DNA of 64,000 nucleotides from Pseudoponticoccus marisrubri (GCF_001482405.1 NZ_LPXO01000012.1:1-64000); one strand, 5' to 3'; shown: positions 17,530-27,981, counted from the stretch's first letter. The notes: generated by a model not told the origin, from the sequence alone. Numbers and translations: made by a program.

Positions 17530-19044
17530 GTGCAGGACATGCTGGCATTGGCAACGGGTGCAGGGGCGGGCCTTGCGGTGCTGGCCGGGGCCTTCATCGT
17601 GTATCACTGGGTGCTTCGGGCCCGGCTGCGGCGCAGCATCCGGGCCGAGGGCAGCGCCGTCGTGATCCTGCTGCGCAACGGGGTGCTGGTCGACTGCACG
17701 CCGGGCGTGGCCGAGATGCTGGAACGGCGCAATGTCGACGGGCTGGAATGGGAAGAGCTGCGCCACGACCTGCTGCTGCGCTTTCCCGGCATCCCGCCCG
17801 ACCCGCCCGAGGGCGTGACTCGGCTGGCCGCCGCCGGCGATCCCGACAGCGCGCTGACGCTGGTGCAGCGCGACGGGCTGCTGCGCGTCACGATCGAGGC
17901 CAGCGCGCACGGCCCGGGCCACCTGCACCACCTGCTGCAGATCCGCACCCGCTACGACTACATGCAGCGCGCCATGGATGCCGCGCCCAACCCGGTCTGG
18001 CAGCTGGACGAGCGGGGCCAGCTGATGTGGAGCAACGCGGCCTATGACCAGCTGGTCGAGATCGTGGGCCCCCGCGCGCATGCCGACGGCCCGTTCGACC
18101 TGCCCGCGCTCGCCCCGGGCGAGATCCGCACCTCGCGCGTGCATCTGGTCGGGCCGGACGGCAAGCCGCTCTGGTTCGAGGTCACCTCGCGCCCCGACCG
18201 CGACGGCTGGCTGAACTTTGCCACCAGCATCGACACGCTGGTCGATGCCGAGATGGCCCAGCGCAATTTCGTGCAGACCCTGACCAAGACCTTCGCGCAT
18301 CTGCCCATCGGGCTGGCCGTGTTCAACCGCGACCGGCTGCTGGTGCTGTTCAACCCCGCGCTGGTCGACCTGACCAACCTTCCGGTGGATTTCCTCAGCG
18401 CCAAGCCCGACCTCTTCACCTTCTTCGACCACATGCGCGAGAACCGGCTGATGCCGGAGCCCAAGAACTATGCCTCGTGGCGCGAGAAGCTGGCCGACGT
18501 GATCTCGGCCGCGCGCGAGGACCGCTACAACGAGACATGGACCCTGCCCTCGGGGCTGACCTACCGGATCACCGGGCGGCCGCATCCCGATGGCGCCGTG
18601 GCCTTCCTGATGGAGGACATCTCGGCCGAGATCTCGCTCACCCGGCATTTCCGCTCCGAACTCGAGATGACCCAGTCGGTGATCGACTGTTTCGACGATT
18701 CCGTGGCGGTCTTCTCGCGGCTGGGGGTGCTGACCTTCTCCAACGCCGCCTACCGCACGCGCTGGGACTGCGACCCCGACAGCGCCTTTGCCGAGATCAC
18801 CATCATCGACGCCACCCGCGACTGGCAGCAGGAATGCGAAGCCTCGCCGATCTGGGCCGAGATCCGGGATTTCGTCCTCACCCTGCGCGAGCGCAGCGCC
18901 TGGGACGCGGTGGTCACCACCCGCACCGGCGAGCGGCTGCGCTGCACGGTCGAGCCGATGCCCGGCGCCGCCACCATGGTGCGCTTCACCCGGATGGACA
19001 CGGTGCACGCGGTGCGCACCGAGGCGCTCGCCGCCCCCTCCTGA
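17530..19044 (+). CDS. Membrane-anchored PAS protein without kinase domain
   Basis: A 504-residue protein. Residues 7-27 form a single membrane helix. At least three PAS-like repeats follow, opening with MDAAPNPVWQLDERG near 149, LPIGLAVFNRDRLL near 258 and FDDSVAVFSRLGVL near 380; each contains an NAAY or NPAL element. No HisKA, HATPase, GGDEF or EAL domain follows, so it is a sensor or scaffold, not a complete kinase; it recalls kinase-dead cell-cycle sensors such as DivL, but this is only analogy. The start is GTG with AAGGA seven bases ahead; ATG at 17539 is the alternative. It heads the tsaE-amgK-murU-addBA-trxA run. Confidence 0.7.
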   Translation: MQDMLALATGAGAGLAVLAGAFIVYHWVLRARLRRSIRAEGSAVVILLRNGVLVDCTPGVAEMLERRNVDGLEWEELRHDLLLRFPGIPPDPPEGVTRLAAAGDPDSALTLVQRDGLLRVTIEASAHGPGHLHHLLQIRTRYDYMQRAMDAAPNPVWQLDERGQLMWSNAAYDQLVEIVGPRAHADGPFDLPALAPGEIRTSRVHLVGPDGKPLWFEVTSRPDRDGWLNFATSIDTLVDAEMAQRNFVQTLTKTFAHLPIGLAVFNRDRLLVLFNPALVDLTNLPVDFLSAKPDLFTFFDHMRENRLMPEPKNYASWREKLADVISAAREDRYNETWTLPSGLTYRITGRPHPDGAVAFLMEDISAEISLTRHFRSELEMTQSVIDCFDDSVAVFSRLGVLTFSNAAYRTRWDCDPDSAFAEITIIDATRDWQQECEASPIWAEIRDFVLTLRERSAWDAVVTTRTGERLRCTVEPMPGAATMVRFTRMDTVHAVRTEALAAPS

Positions 19045-19086
19045 TCGCGCTTGGCAAGCGCCGGCCCGCGTGGCAATCACGGGGGC

Positions 19087-19548
19087 ATGCAGCACCGCCT
19101 GACCCTTCCCTCCGCCGATGCCACCGCCCGGCTGGCCGCCACGCTGGGCGCGGGGCTGGCCCCCGGTGACGTGCTGCTCCTGTCCGGCGGGATCGGCGCC
19201 GGCAAGACCCATTTCGCACGCAGCCTGATCCACAGCCTGCAGGAGGTGCCCGAGGACGTGCCCTCGCCCACCTTCACGCTGGTGCAGGTCTACGACACGA
19301 CGGCCGGCCCGCTCTGGCATGCCGATCTCTACCGGCTGGACAGCCCGGACGAGGTGGTCGAACTGGGCCTCGAAGAAGCCTTCGAAGAGGCCATCTGCCT
19401 TGTCGAGTGGCCCGACCGGCTGGGCCCGCTTGCCCCTGCCCGCACCCTGCATCTCGAGTTTGCCGACGGGCCGGAGGAGGATGCGCGCGACCTGACGCTG
19501 TCATGGGACGCCCCGCGCTGGGACAGCCTGCGGGATCTCGCATCATGA
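19087..19548 (+). CDS. tsaE: tRNA t6A-modification ATPase TsaE
   Basis: A 153-residue cytosolic ATPase needed, with TsaB, TsaD and TsaC, to make N6-threonylcarbamoyladenosine at tRNA position 37. Walker A is GGIGAGKTHFAR at 34-45; SPTFTLVQVY and the LYRLD motif, then LVEWPDRL, are the family's fixed blocks. The length is typical. The start at 19087 is chosen over an upstream TTG at 19051 because homology begins there. Its stop overlaps the amgK start (ATGA). Confidence 0.93.
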   Translation: MQHRLTLPSADATARLAATLGAGLAPGDVLLLSGGIGAGKTHFARSLIHSLQEVPEDVPSPTFTLVQVYDTTAGPLWHADLYRLDSPDEVVELGLEEAFEEAICLVEWPDRLGPLAPARTLHLEFADGPEEDARDLTLSWDAPRWDSLRDLAS

Positions 19549-20507
19549 CCGACCTTCTCGCGCAGGCCGGCTGGGACACCGCCCGGCAGGAGCCGCTGGC
19601 CGGCGACGCCTCGACACGCCGCTACACGCGGCTGCACCAGGGCGACCGGACCGCAATCCTGATGCAGGATCCCGGCGGCGATGTCGCCCTTTTCGCCCGG
19701 CTGGCGGATCACCTGCGCCGCATCGGGCTGAGCGCGCCGAAGATCCTCGCCCGCGACGACGCGGCCGGGCTGCTACTGCTCGAGGACCTCGGCGACGGGC
19801 TGGTCGCGCGGCTGGCCACCGATGCCGCGACCGAGAAACGGCTCTATGTCGCGGCGACCGACGTGCTGGTCGCACTGCACGACGCCCCCCTGCCCGAGGG
19901 CCTGCCGCTGGCCGATGCCGATCACCTCGCCGCGCTGATCGACCTGCCCTTCCGGCACTACACCCACGCGCCAGAGGCCCTGCCGGAGGTCGCCGAAGCG
20001 TTCCGCCCGCTTCTTGCCGAGCATGCCCTGCCGGCCGATGTCATGGTGCTGCGCGACTACCATGCCGAGAACATCCTGCGCCTGCCCGGGCGCACAGGGC
20101 CCGCCGGGATCGGCCTGCTGGATTTCCAGGATGCCTGGCAGGGCCACCGCGCCTATGACCTCGTCTCGCTGATCGAGGATGCGCGGCGCGACGTGGCCCC
20201 CGCCACGGCCGAGGCCTGCATCCGCCACTACCTGTCCGCCACAGGCCTGCCCGAGGGGCCCTTCCGCACCGCGCTGGCCGTGCAGGGCGCCCAGCGCAAC
20301 CTGCGCATCCTCGGCGTCTTTGCCCGGCTGGCGCAGAGCCGGGGCAAGCCGCATTACATCGACCTGATCCCCCGCGTCTGGGCGCATCTGCAACGCGACC
20401 TCGCCCACCCCGCGCTGGGCGATCTGCGCAGACGTGTCACCGACGCGCTGCCGCCGCCCGACCCCGCCCATCTGCAAGCCCTGAAGGCCCCATGCCCGAC
20501 GCCGTGA
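19545..20507 (+). CDS. amgK: N-acetylmuramate/N-acetylglucosamine kinase AmgK
   Basis: A 320-residue aminoglycoside-phosphotransferase-fold kinase that phosphorylates the anomeric position of MurNAc in the peptidoglycan recycling route that bypasses MurQ. The catalytic loop is VLRDYHAENILRL and the metal motif LLDFQDAWQGHRAYDLVSL-like region is characteristic of this group. It is followed, with 16 bases of overlap, by murU, its pathway partner. Coupling to tsaE is by ATGA. Confidence 0.88.
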   Translation: MTDLLAQAGWDTARQEPLAGDASTRRYTRLHQGDRTAILMQDPGGDVALFARLADHLRRIGLSAPKILARDDAAGLLLLEDLGDGLVARLATDAATEKRLYVAATDVLVALHDAPLPEGLPLADADHLAALIDLPFRHYTHAPEALPEVAEAFRPLLAEHALPADVMVLRDYHAENILRLPGRTGPAGIGLLDFQDAWQGHRAYDLVSLIEDARRDVAPATAEACIRHYLSATGLPEGPFRTALAVQGAQRNLRILGVFARLAQSRGKPHYIDLIPRVWAHLQRDLAHPALGDLRRRVTDALPPPDPAHLQALKAPCPTP

Positions 20508-21160
20508 TGCTCTTTGCCGCCGGGTTCGGCACCCGCATGGGTGCGCTGACCGCCGACCGTCCCAAGCCCCTGATCGAGGTGGCCGGACGGCCGCTGCTGG
20601 ACCACGCGCTGGCCCTGACCGAGGGCCTCGGCACCCGCGTGGTCAACGCGCATTACCATGCCGAGCAGATCCGCGCGCATCTGGTCGGCACCGATATCGC
20701 CGTCTCGGTCGAGACGCCCGAGATCCTCGACACCGGCGGCGGCTTGCGCCACGCCCGGCCGCTCCTGGGCCCCGGCCCGGTCTTCACCCTGAACACCGAT
20801 GCGGTCTGGACCGGGCCGAACCCGCTCGACACGCTGCGCGCGGAATGGGATCCCGCCCGGATGGATGCGCTGCTGCTCTGCCAGCCCGCCGAGCGCGCCA
20901 CCGGCCGCGCCGGGCCCGGCGATTTCACGCGGGCCCCGGACGGGCAGCTGATCCGCGGCGGGCCGCTGGTCTATACCGGCGCGCAGATCCTGCGCACCGA
21001 CCGGCTGGACGAGATCGACGAGACCGCCTTCTCGCTCAACCTGCTCTGGACCCGGCTTGCCGCCGAGGGGCGGCTCTTCGGCACGCTGCACTCGGGCGGC
21101 TGGTGTGATGTGGGCCATCCCGAGGGGATCGCCGCGGCCGAGGCGATGCTCGATGTTTGA
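20492..21160 (+). CDS. murU: N-acetylmuramate-1-phosphate uridylyltransferase MurU
   Basis: A 222-residue nucleotidyltransferase that turns MurNAc-1-phosphate and UTP into UDP-MurNAc. The nucleotide loop is MLFAAGFGTRMGALT, followed by RPKPLIEVAGRPLLDH; LNTDAVW carries the catalytic metal aspartate, and GWCDVGHPEG is near the end. Pairing with amgK distinguishes it from hexose-1-phosphate enzymes of the same fold. It overlaps amgK by 16 bases and addB by eight. Confidence 0.88.
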   Translation: MPDAVMLFAAGFGTRMGALTADRPKPLIEVAGRPLLDHALALTEGLGTRVVNAHYHAEQIRAHLVGTDIAVSVETPEILDTGGGLRHARPLLGPGPVFTLNTDAVWTGPNPLDTLRAEWDPARMDALLLCQPAERATGRAGPGDFTRAPDGQLIRGGPLVYTGAQILRTDRLDEIDETAFSLNLLWTRLAAEGRLFGTLHSGGWCDVGHPEGIAAAEAMLDV

Positions 21161-24080
21161 CACGCCCGGTCCCCGCCTCTTCGCCCTGCCGCCCGGCGTG
21201 GATTTCCCGCGCGCGGTCGTCGACGGGCTGCGCGACCGGCTGGGCGACGGCGACCCCGCCGCCATCGCGCGGGTCGAGATCTTCGTGAACACCACCCGCA
21301 TGGCGCGGCGCCTGCGCGAGATCTTCGACAGCGGCCCGGCCAGCCTGCTGCCGCGCATCCGGCTGGTCACCGACCTGGCCGATCCGCAGATGCGCGCCGC
21401 CCTGCCCCGGCCCGTGCCCGGGCTGCGCCGGCGGCTGGAGCTGACCCACCTGGTCGCGCGGCTGCTGGAGCAGGAGCCCGACCTCGCCCCGCGCGCGGCG
21501 CTGTTCGACCTGTCCGACAGCCTGGCCGCGCTGATGGAAGAGATGCAGACCGAGGGCGTGCCCCCAGACCGCATCGCCACGCTGGACGTTACCGACCAGT
21601 CGGGCCACTGGCAGCGGGCGCTGTCCTTCCTGCGCATCGTGCAGGGCTATTTTGCGGCCGACAGCGCGCCCGACCAACCCGCGCTGACACGGCTGGCGCT
21701 GCAGGCGCTGCAGGCGCGCTGGGCCGAGACGCCGCCGCAGCACCCGATCCTCGTCGCGGGCTCCACCGGTTCGCGCGGGACCACGCATGACTTCATGAAG
21801 ACGGTGGCCGGGCTGCCGCAGGGCGCGGTGATCCTGCCCGGTTTCGACAGCGACCTGCCCGGCCCCGTCTGGGAACAGCTGACCGACCCGCTGACCGGCG
21901 AGGATCACCCCCAGTTCCGCTTTGCCCGGCTGCTGCGCGAGCTGGCGCTGGACCCGTCCGAGGTCGCGCCGTGGAGCGATGCCCCGGCCCCGTCGCCGGC
22001 GCGCAACCGGCTGATCTCGCTCGCGCTGCGGCCCGCGCCGGTCACCCATCAATGGCTGAGCGAGGGCCCCGCCCTGCCCGATCTCGTTGAGACCACCGCA
22101 GACCTGACGCTGGTCGAGGCGCCCGACAAGCGGCAGGAGGCGCAGGCCATCGCGCTGCGCCTGCGCCAGGCGGTCGCGGACGGGCAGAGCGCCGCGCTCA
22201 TCACCCCCGACCGGATGCTGACCCGGCAGGTGACCGCGGCGCTGGACCCCCTGGGCATCCTGCCCGATGACAGCGCCGGCACGCCCGCCCAGCTGACCCC
22301 ACCGGGACGGCTGATGCGGCATGTCGCACAGCTCATGGAATCACCGCTCAGCGCCGAGCTGCTGCTGACCCTGCTCAAGCACCCGCTCTGCCATCGCGGC
22401 GGCGGGCGCGGGCCGCACCTGCTCAACACCCGCGAGCTGGAGCTGCACATCCGGCGCAGCGGCTGGCCCTACCCGCAGCCCGGGCAGATCCGCGACTGGG
22501 GCAGCGCGGCCGATTGCGCAGGCTGGGCCGAATGGGTGGCGCGCACCTTCTGCGACCGCGCGATCCCCGGCGCGCAGCCTCTGGCCGTCTGGCTCGACCG
22601 GCACGTGGCCCTCGCCGAGGCGATCACCGCGGGCTCGGACAGCACCGATCCCGGCGCGCTCTGGGACGAGAATGCCGGCCGCGTGCTGCGCCGCATGGTC
22701 GAGGCGCTGCAGGAGGAGGCCGCGCATGGCACGGACATGGGCGCACGCGACTATGCCGACCTGTTCGGTGCGCTTCTGTCGCGCGAGGAGGTCCGCGACC
22801 GCGACGCGCCGCACCCGCTGATCCGCATCTGGGGCACGCAGGAGGCGCGCGTGATGGGCGCCGATCTGCTGATCCTTGCCGGGCTGACCGAGGGCACATG
22901 GCCCGAGATGCCCGGCGCCGACCCGTGGCTGAACCGCCGGATGCGGGCCGAGGCCGGGCTGCTGCTGCCCGAACGGCGCATCGGGCTGGCCGCGCATGAC
23001 TTCCAGCAGGCCGCCGGCGCGCGCGAGGTCTGGCTGACCCGGCCGCTGAAATCCGACGAGGCCGAGACCGTGCCCTCGCGCTGGCTCAACCGGTTGATGA
23101 ACCTGATGCGCGGCCTGCCCGGGCGCAACGGCCCCGAGGCGATCGAGACGATGCGCGCGCGCGGCGCGCAATGGCTGGCCCTGGCCGAGACGGCCGAACG
23201 CCCGATCCCGGCGGCGCCCGCGCCGCGCCCCTCGCCCGCGCCGCCCGTTGCCTCCCGGCCCGACCGGCTTTCCGTGACCGAGATCCGGCGGCTGATCCGC
23301 GATCCCTTCGCGATCTATGCCAAGCATTGCCTGCGCCTGCGCCCGCTCGACCCGCTGATGCGCGCGCCCGATGCGCTGATGCGCGGCATCATCCTGCACG
23401 CGGTGCTGGAACGCTTCGTCCGCGACACGATCGACACGCCCGAGGCGCTGAGCCCCGACCATCTCGACAGTCTCGCCCGCGAGGCGCTGGAGCCGCTGCC
23501 CTACCCGACCATCCGTCGGCTGTGGCAGAGCCGGCTGGCGCGGATCTCGCACTGGTTCTGCGAGACCGAGATCGCGCGCCGCAAGCTGGCCCGGCCGACG
23601 CCCAACGGGTTCGAGGTCAAGGGGCGCGCCGCGCTCCCCGAGCTGGGCTTCACCCTGACCGCCACCGCCGACCGGATCGACCTCGACGCCCGCGGCGGGG
23701 CGCATCTGTACGACTACAAGACCGGCGCAGCGCCCTCGAAATCCGAGCAGCAGCATTTCGACAAGCAGCTCCTGCTCGAGGCCGCCATGGCCGAGGCCGG
23801 TGCTTTCGAGGGGCTCGATCCGCGCCACGTGGCGCGCGCGGTCTTCATCTCGCTGAAACCGGGCGGCCCGGACGAGGTGCCCGCACCGCTGGACGAGGCC
23901 CCGCCCGACCAAGTGTGGGACGAGTTCCGCCAGCTCATCGCCGCCTATGCCGATCCCGACCGGGGCTATACCGCGCGGCGCGCGCTGATGAAGGATACCG
24001 ACATCGCCGATTACGACCACCTGTCCCGCTTCGGGGAATGGGACGTGACCGATCCGCCGGTGAAACGGGGGCTCACATGA
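21153..24080 (+). CDS. addB: Double-strand break repair protein AddB
   Basis: A 975-residue subunit of the AddAB helicase-nuclease, which resects DNA ends for RecA-dependent recombination. The N-terminal part is the inactivated helicase-like fold (NTTRMARRLREIF and later blocks). The C-terminal PD-(D/E)XK nuclease is marked by Asp854 and Lys856 in YDYKTGAAPS. The alphaproteobacterial form, as here, lacks an obvious Walker A. The start at 21153 lies inside the murU stop (ATGTTTGA), and the gene ends in ATGA with addA. Upstream in-frame ATGs would run through murU. Confidence 0.92.
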   Translation: MFDTPGPRLFALPPGVDFPRAVVDGLRDRLGDGDPAAIARVEIFVNTTRMARRLREIFDSGPASLLPRIRLVTDLADPQMRAALPRPVPGLRRRLELTHLVARLLEQEPDLAPRAALFDLSDSLAALMEEMQTEGVPPDRIATLDVTDQSGHWQRALSFLRIVQGYFAADSAPDQPALTRLALQALQARWAETPPQHPILVAGSTGSRGTTHDFMKTVAGLPQGAVILPGFDSDLPGPVWEQLTDPLTGEDHPQFRFARLLRELALDPSEVAPWSDAPAPSPARNRLISLALRPAPVTHQWLSEGPALPDLVETTADLTLVEAPDKRQEAQAIALRLRQAVADGQSAALITPDRMLTRQVTAALDPLGILPDDSAGTPAQLTPPGRLMRHVAQLMESPLSAELLLTLLKHPLCHRGGGRGPHLLNTRELELHIRRSGWPYPQPGQIRDWGSAADCAGWAEWVARTFCDRAIPGAQPLAVWLDRHVALAEAITAGSDSTDPGALWDENAGRVLRRMVEALQEEAAHGTDMGARDYADLFGALLSREEVRDRDAPHPLIRIWGTQEARVMGADLLILAGLTEGTWPEMPGADPWLNRRMRAEAGLLLPERRIGLAAHDFQQAAGAREVWLTRPLKSDEAETVPSRWLNRLMNLMRGLPGRNGPEAIETMRARGAQWLALAETAERPIPAAPAPRPSPAPPVASRPDRLSVTEIRRLIRDPFAIYAKHCLRLRPLDPLMRAPDALMRGIILHAVLERFVRDTIDTPEALSPDHLDSLAREALEPLPYPTIRRLWQSRLARISHWFCETEIARRKLARPTPNGFEVKGRAALPELGFTLTATADRIDLDARGGAHLYDYKTGAAPSKSEQQHFDKQLLLEAAMAEAGAFEGLDPRHVARAVFISLKPGGPDEVPAPLDEAPPDQVWDEFRQLIAAYADPDRGYTARRALMKDTDIADYDHLSRFGEWDVTDPPVKRGLT

Positions 24081-27000
24081 TCCGCGACGCCGCCACGCAG
24101 GCCCAGGTGGATGCCGCCCGGCCCGGCCAGTCCACATGGCTGGCCGCCAATGCCGGGTCGGGCAAGACCCGCGTTCTGACCGACCGGGTGGCGCGGCTGC
24201 TGCTGGAGGGCGTCTCGCCCCAGCACATCCTCTGCCTGACCTATACCAAGGCGGCCGCCAGCGAGATGCAGAACCGGCTGTTCAAGCGCCTCGGCGCCTG
24301 GGCCATGCTGGACGAGGCCGGGCTGCGCGACGAGCTGCAGGTGCTGGGCGTGGACCGTACGCTCGACCCCGATTTCCTGCGCGCCGCCCGCACGCTCTTT
24401 GCCCGCGCGATCGAGACGCCGGGCGGGCTGCGCATCCAGACCATCCACTCCTTCTGCGCCGCGCTCTTGCGCCGCTTCCCGCTCGAGGCCGGGGTCTCGC
24501 CGCAATTCACCGAGATGGAGGACCGCGCCGCGGAACGGCTGCGCGCCGAGATCCTCGACCGCATGGCCGATGGCCCGCAGGCCGCGCTGATCGACGCCGT
24601 GGCGCCCTATCTCTCGGGCGATGACGATCTGGAATCGCTGCTGGCGCAGGTCGCGCGGATGCCCGATGCCTTCGCCGCCACGCCCGACCGGATCCGCGCC
24701 GCCTATGGGCTGGCGCCCGAAGATGATGAGGCCGGGCTGTTGGCGCGCGTCTTCCTCGGCTCGGAACGGGACCTGATCGACGGTCTGGTCGAGACCCTCG
24801 GGACCGGCAGCAAGACCGACCTCGCGCTGGCCGACAAGCTGGCCGCCGTCACCGCGCCCGACCGTGCCGGCTATGCGGCGCTCAAGGCGGCGGTTCTGAC
24901 CCAGGCCGGCACGGTGACGAAACGGCTGGGCACCAAGGGGGTGCGCAGCGCCGCGCCCGCGCTGTTCGAGGGGCTGGACCAGCTGGCCGCCCGGGTCGAG
25001 GATGCGCTCGAGACCGAGCGCGCGCTGACCGGCAGCCGGCGCGACATCGCGCTCTACGCCTTCGCGCAGGCCTTCCTGCCGCTCTACGCGCAGGCCAAGC
25101 AGGCGCGCGGCTGGCTCGATTTCGACGATCTCATCACCCGCACCCGCGACCTGCTGAACGCGCCCGACGTGGCGGCCTGGGTGCTCTACCGGCTGGATGG
25201 CGGCATCGACCACATCCTTGTCGACGAGGCGCAGGACACCTCGCCGGTGCAATGGCAGGTGATCGAACGGCTGGCACAGGAATTCACCGCCGGCGAGGGC
25301 GCGCGCAGCGACGTGCGGCGCACGATCTTCGTGGTGGGCGACAAGAAGCAGTCGATCTACTCCTTCCAGGGCGCCGATCCGACCGAGTTCGACCGCATGC
25401 GCGAGGAATTTCGCGCCCGGCTGGAACGCACCGACGCGCCGCTCGTCCCGCTCGAGCTGGAATACAGCTTCCGCTCGGCCGAGCCGATCCTGCGGCTGGT
25501 CGACAACACGTTCGAACATGCGCCGGGCGCCGACATCGCCTCGCAGCATCGCGCCTTCAAGGACCGCATGCCGGGGCGGGTCGATCTCTGGCCCGTGGTC
25601 GAGAAGGTCGATGACGAGAAGGACGGTCCCTGGCACCAGCCGCTCGACCGCACCGGCGCCCAGCATCACAGCGCGATCCTCGCCCGGCGCATCGCGCATT
25701 TCATCGACGGCATCCTCGGCAGCCCGCTGCCGGTCGAGATCGGCCATAGCGGCAGCTATGCCGCGCGCCCCGTCCATGCCGGCGACGTGCTGATCCTCGT
25801 GCAGCGGCGCGGGCGGCTCTTCTCCGAGATCATCCGCGCCTGCAAGCAGAAGGGCCTGCCCATTGCCGGGGCCGACCGGCTCAAGGTCATGGCCGAGCTG
25901 GCGGTGCGCGACGTGGTCGCCCTGCTCTCCTTCCTGTCCACGCCCGAGGATTCGCTGTCGCTGGCCACCGCGCTGCGCTCGCCGCTCTTCGGGCTGTCGG
26001 AACAGGAGCTCTTCGACCTCGCCCACCGGCGCAAGGGCAAATACCTGTGGGAAGAGCTGCGCCGCCGCGAGGACATGGCCCCTGTGCTGGCCGTTCTGAA
26101 CGACCTGCGCGCACAGACCGATTTCCTGCGCCCCTACGACCTGATCGACCGCATCCTGACGCGCCATGGCGGCCGACGCCTGCTGACCGGCCGGCTGGGC
26201 CCCGAGGCGCTGGACGGGATCGACGCGCTGCTCGGCCAGGCGCTGGCCTATGAACAGACCGAGATCCCCTCGCTGACCGGATTCCTCGAATGGGTGCAAT
26301 CCGACAATCTCGAGATCAAGCGCGCCCCCGACAGCGCCGGTCCGACCCTGCGGGTCATGACGGTGCATGGCGCCAAGGGGCTCGAGGCGCCCATCGTCAT
26401 CCTGCCCGACTGCGCCGAGCCGCGCCGCGAGGTGCGCGACAGCGTGCTGCGCGATGCGGATGGCGCGGTCTGGAAGCACCGGGCCAATGAACAGCCCGCA
26501 CGCCAGCGCGCCGCGCTCGAGGCCGCCGCGGCCAGGCAGGCCCGGGAACGCGACCGGCTGCTCTACGTCGCCATGACGCGCGCCGAGAAATGGCTGGTGG
26601 TCGCCGCCGCCGGGTCTCTCGGCAAGCAGGGGGATGCCTGGTACGAACAGGTGCGCCGCGGGATGGAAGCCTCGGGCGCAGTGGAAGAGACCCACGATTT
26701 CGGCGCGCTGGGCCGCGGCACCGGCCTGCGCATCGGCGGTCTGGACGGCGCGGCGCTGGACGCGGCCGATCCCCCGACCGCTCCGCCGGAGCCGCCCACG
26801 CTGCCGGCGCATCTTGCCGAAGCGGCCCCGGTCCCCGACCCCGCACCGGCCATCCTGTCACCCTCGGACCTGGGCGGCGCCAAGGCCCTGCCCGGTCCCG
26901 GCGATCCCGAGGAGGTCGCCAAGGCCCGCGGCACCTGTCTGCACCTGCTGCTGGAACATCTCGCCCCGCAACCACCCGAGGCGCGCGGGGCCTTTGCGCC

Positions 27001-27448
27001 GGCGCTGCTGGCCGATCTGCCCGAAATGGCGGATCTGCCGCCCGAAACGTACGAAATGCTCGATCCGCAGGCGCTGGTGACCGAGGCGCTGGCCACCCTG
27101 TCGGCCCCCGGTTTGGCGCGGTTCTTCGGCCCCGACAGCCTGGCCGAGGTGCCGATCACCGCCGAGCTGCCAGACCTGGGGCGCATCCACGGCGTGATCG
27201 ACCGGCTGGTCGTCACGGGCCCCCGCATGATCGCCGCCGATTTCAAGTCGAACCGCATCGTGCCCGACACGCCCGAGGCCGTGCCCGAGGGTCTGTTGCG
27301 CCAGATGGGCGCCTATGCGGCGGCACTGGCGCAGGTCTTTCCCGGCCGCGAGATCGAGACCGGGCTGATCTGGACGGCCACCGCCCACTATATGCCGCTG
27401 TCGCACGATCTTGTGACACAATCGCTCGTCCGCCGGGGCACGGCTTGA
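24077..27448 (+). CDS. addA: Double-strand break repair helicase AddA
   Basis: A 1123-residue UvrD-type helicase plus nuclease. Walker A is ANAGSGKT at 24-31, motif Ia [11 protein letters not shown], motif [15 protein letters not shown], motif [17 protein letters not shown], motif [17 protein letters not shown] and motif [15 protein letters not shown]. The C-terminal nuclease has ADFKSNR. It works with AddB to process DNA ends. The frame is open much further upstream, but the ATG within the addB stop (ATGA) is the sensible start, since homology begins with it. trxA follows after 65 bases. Confidence 0.95.
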   Translation: MIRDAATQAQVDAARPGQSTWLAANAGSGKTRVLTDRVARLLLEGVSPQHILCLTYTKAAASEMQNRLFKRLGAWAMLDEAGLRDELQVLGVDRTLDPDFLRAARTLFARAIETPGGLRIQTIHSFCAALLRRFPLEAGVSPQFTEMEDRAAERLRAEILDRMADGPQAALIDAVAPYLSGDDDLESLLAQVARMPDAFAATPDRIRAAYGLAPEDDEAGLLARVFLGSERDLIDGLVETLGTGSKTDLALADKLAAVTAPDRAGYAALKAAVLTQAGTVTKRLGTKGVRSAAPALFEGLDQLAARVEDALETERALTGSRRDIALYAFAQAFLPLYAQAKQARGWLDFDDLITRTRDLLNAPDVAAWVLYRLDGGIDHILVDEAQDTSPVQWQVIERLAQEFTAGEGARSDVRRTIFVVGDKKQSIYSFQGADPTEFDRMREEFRARLERTDAPLVPLELEYSFRSAEPILRLVDNTFEHAPGADIASQHRAFKDRMPGRVDLWPVVEKVDDEKDGPWHQPLDRTGAQHHSAILARRIAHFIDGILGSPLPVEIGHSGSYAARPVHAGDVLILVQRRGRLFSEIIRACKQKGLPIAGADRLKVMAELAVRDVVALLSFLSTPEDSLSLATALRSPLFGLSEQELFDLAHRRKGKYLWEELRRREDMAPVLAVLNDLRAQTDFLRPYDLIDRILTRHGGRRLLTGRLGPEALDGIDALLGQALAYEQTEIPSLTGFLEWVQSDNLEIKRAPDSAGPTLRVMTVHGAKGLEAPIVILPDCAEPRREVRDSVLRDADGAVWKHRANEQPARQRAALEAAAARQARERDRLLYVAMTRAEKWLVVAAAGSLGKQGDAWYEQVRRGMEASGAVEETHDFGALGRGTGLRIGGLDGAALDAADPPTAPPEPPTLPAHLAEAAPVPDPAPAILSPSDLGGAKALPGPGDPEEVAKARGTCLHLLLEHLAPQPPEARGAFAPALLADLPEMADLPPETYEMLDPQALVTEALATLSAPGLARFFGPDSLAEVPITAELPDLGRIHGVIDRLVVTGPRMIAADFKSNRIVPDTPEAVPEGLLRQMGAYAAALAQVFPGREIETGLIWTATAHYMPLSHDLVTQSLVRRGTA

Positions 27449-27513
27449 CGCCACCCGGGGCCGTCCATACCTTCCGCAACCTGACAGTCCGCCGCAATTC
27501 AAGGAGATCCCCC

Positions 27514-27834
27514 ATGGCCACCGTCGCCGTCACCGATGACACGTTCGACACCGAAGTGAAGAATTCCGACATCCCCGTCGTGGTCGATTTCTGGGCCGAA
27601 TGGTGCGGCCCCTGCAAGCAGATCGGCCCGGCCCTCGAAGAGCTCTCGGAAGAGATGCAGGGCAAGATCAAGGTTGCCAAGGTCGACGTGGACCAGAACC
27701 CCAACACCGCCGCCGCCATGGGCGTGCGCGGCATCCCCGCGCTGTTCATCTTCAAGGACGGCCAGGCGATTTCGAACCGCGCCGGCGCCGCGCCCAAGGC
27801 CGCGCTGCAGAACTGGATCGAGGAATCGATCTGA
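27514..27834 (+). CDS. trxA: Thioredoxin TrxA
   Basis: A 106-residue cytosolic disulfide reductase. The active site is WCGPC with Cys31 and Cys34, followed by [14 protein letters not shown] and the cis-proline in GIPALFIF. An AAGGAG lies eight bases before the start. It is the last gene of the plus-strand polycistron and is followed by a strong terminator. Thioredoxin beside addAB is a regular arrangement in this family. Confidence 0.95.
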   Translation: MATVAVTDDTFDTEVKNSDIPVVVDFWAEWCGPCKQIGPALEELSEEMQGKIKVAKVDVDQNPNTAAAMGVRGIPALFIFKDGQAISNRAGAAPKAALQNWIEESI

Positions 27835-27857
27835 GCGGATCCGACCGCAACATGTTG

Positions 27858-27886
27858 AAAGGCCTCGCGATTTCGCGGGGCCTTTT
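27858..27886 (+). terminator. Rho-independent terminator after trxA
   Basis: AAAGGCCTCGCG (27858-27869) pairs with CGCGGGGCCTTT (27874-27885) around ATTT, with one T-G wobble, and is followed by a short T-rich tail. It lies 24 bases past the trxA stop. Confidence 0.8.
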
Positions 27887-27952
27887 GCGTTTCGGCGGTC
27901 GGGTGCCGGGCTGTGTCACGCCGGCCTCCCGGCACGCGATGCGGCCGCACGG

Positions 27953-27981
27953 CTTGCCAGCGGCGCGCCGCTCCCCCATAT
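27953..27981 (+). promoter_or_regulatory. RpoH (heat-shock sigma factor) promoter of hslVU
   Basis: CTTGCCA (27953-27959) and CCCCATAT (27974-27981) are 14 bases apart. The RpoH consensus is CTTGAAA and CCCCATNT with 11-16 bases between. Transcription would begin near 27988, 20 bases before hslV. It overlaps an alternative in-frame ATG at 27980, which argues for the start at 28010. Confidence 0.75.

Noticed and set aside
17470-19452. A 660-codon minus-strand frame
   Set aside because: Antisense to the PAS protein and tsaE genes; only mirror-frame composition.
24011-26812. A 933-codon open frame on the minus strand
   Set aside because: Antisense to addA, which has all helicase motifs; the frame has no motif of its own.
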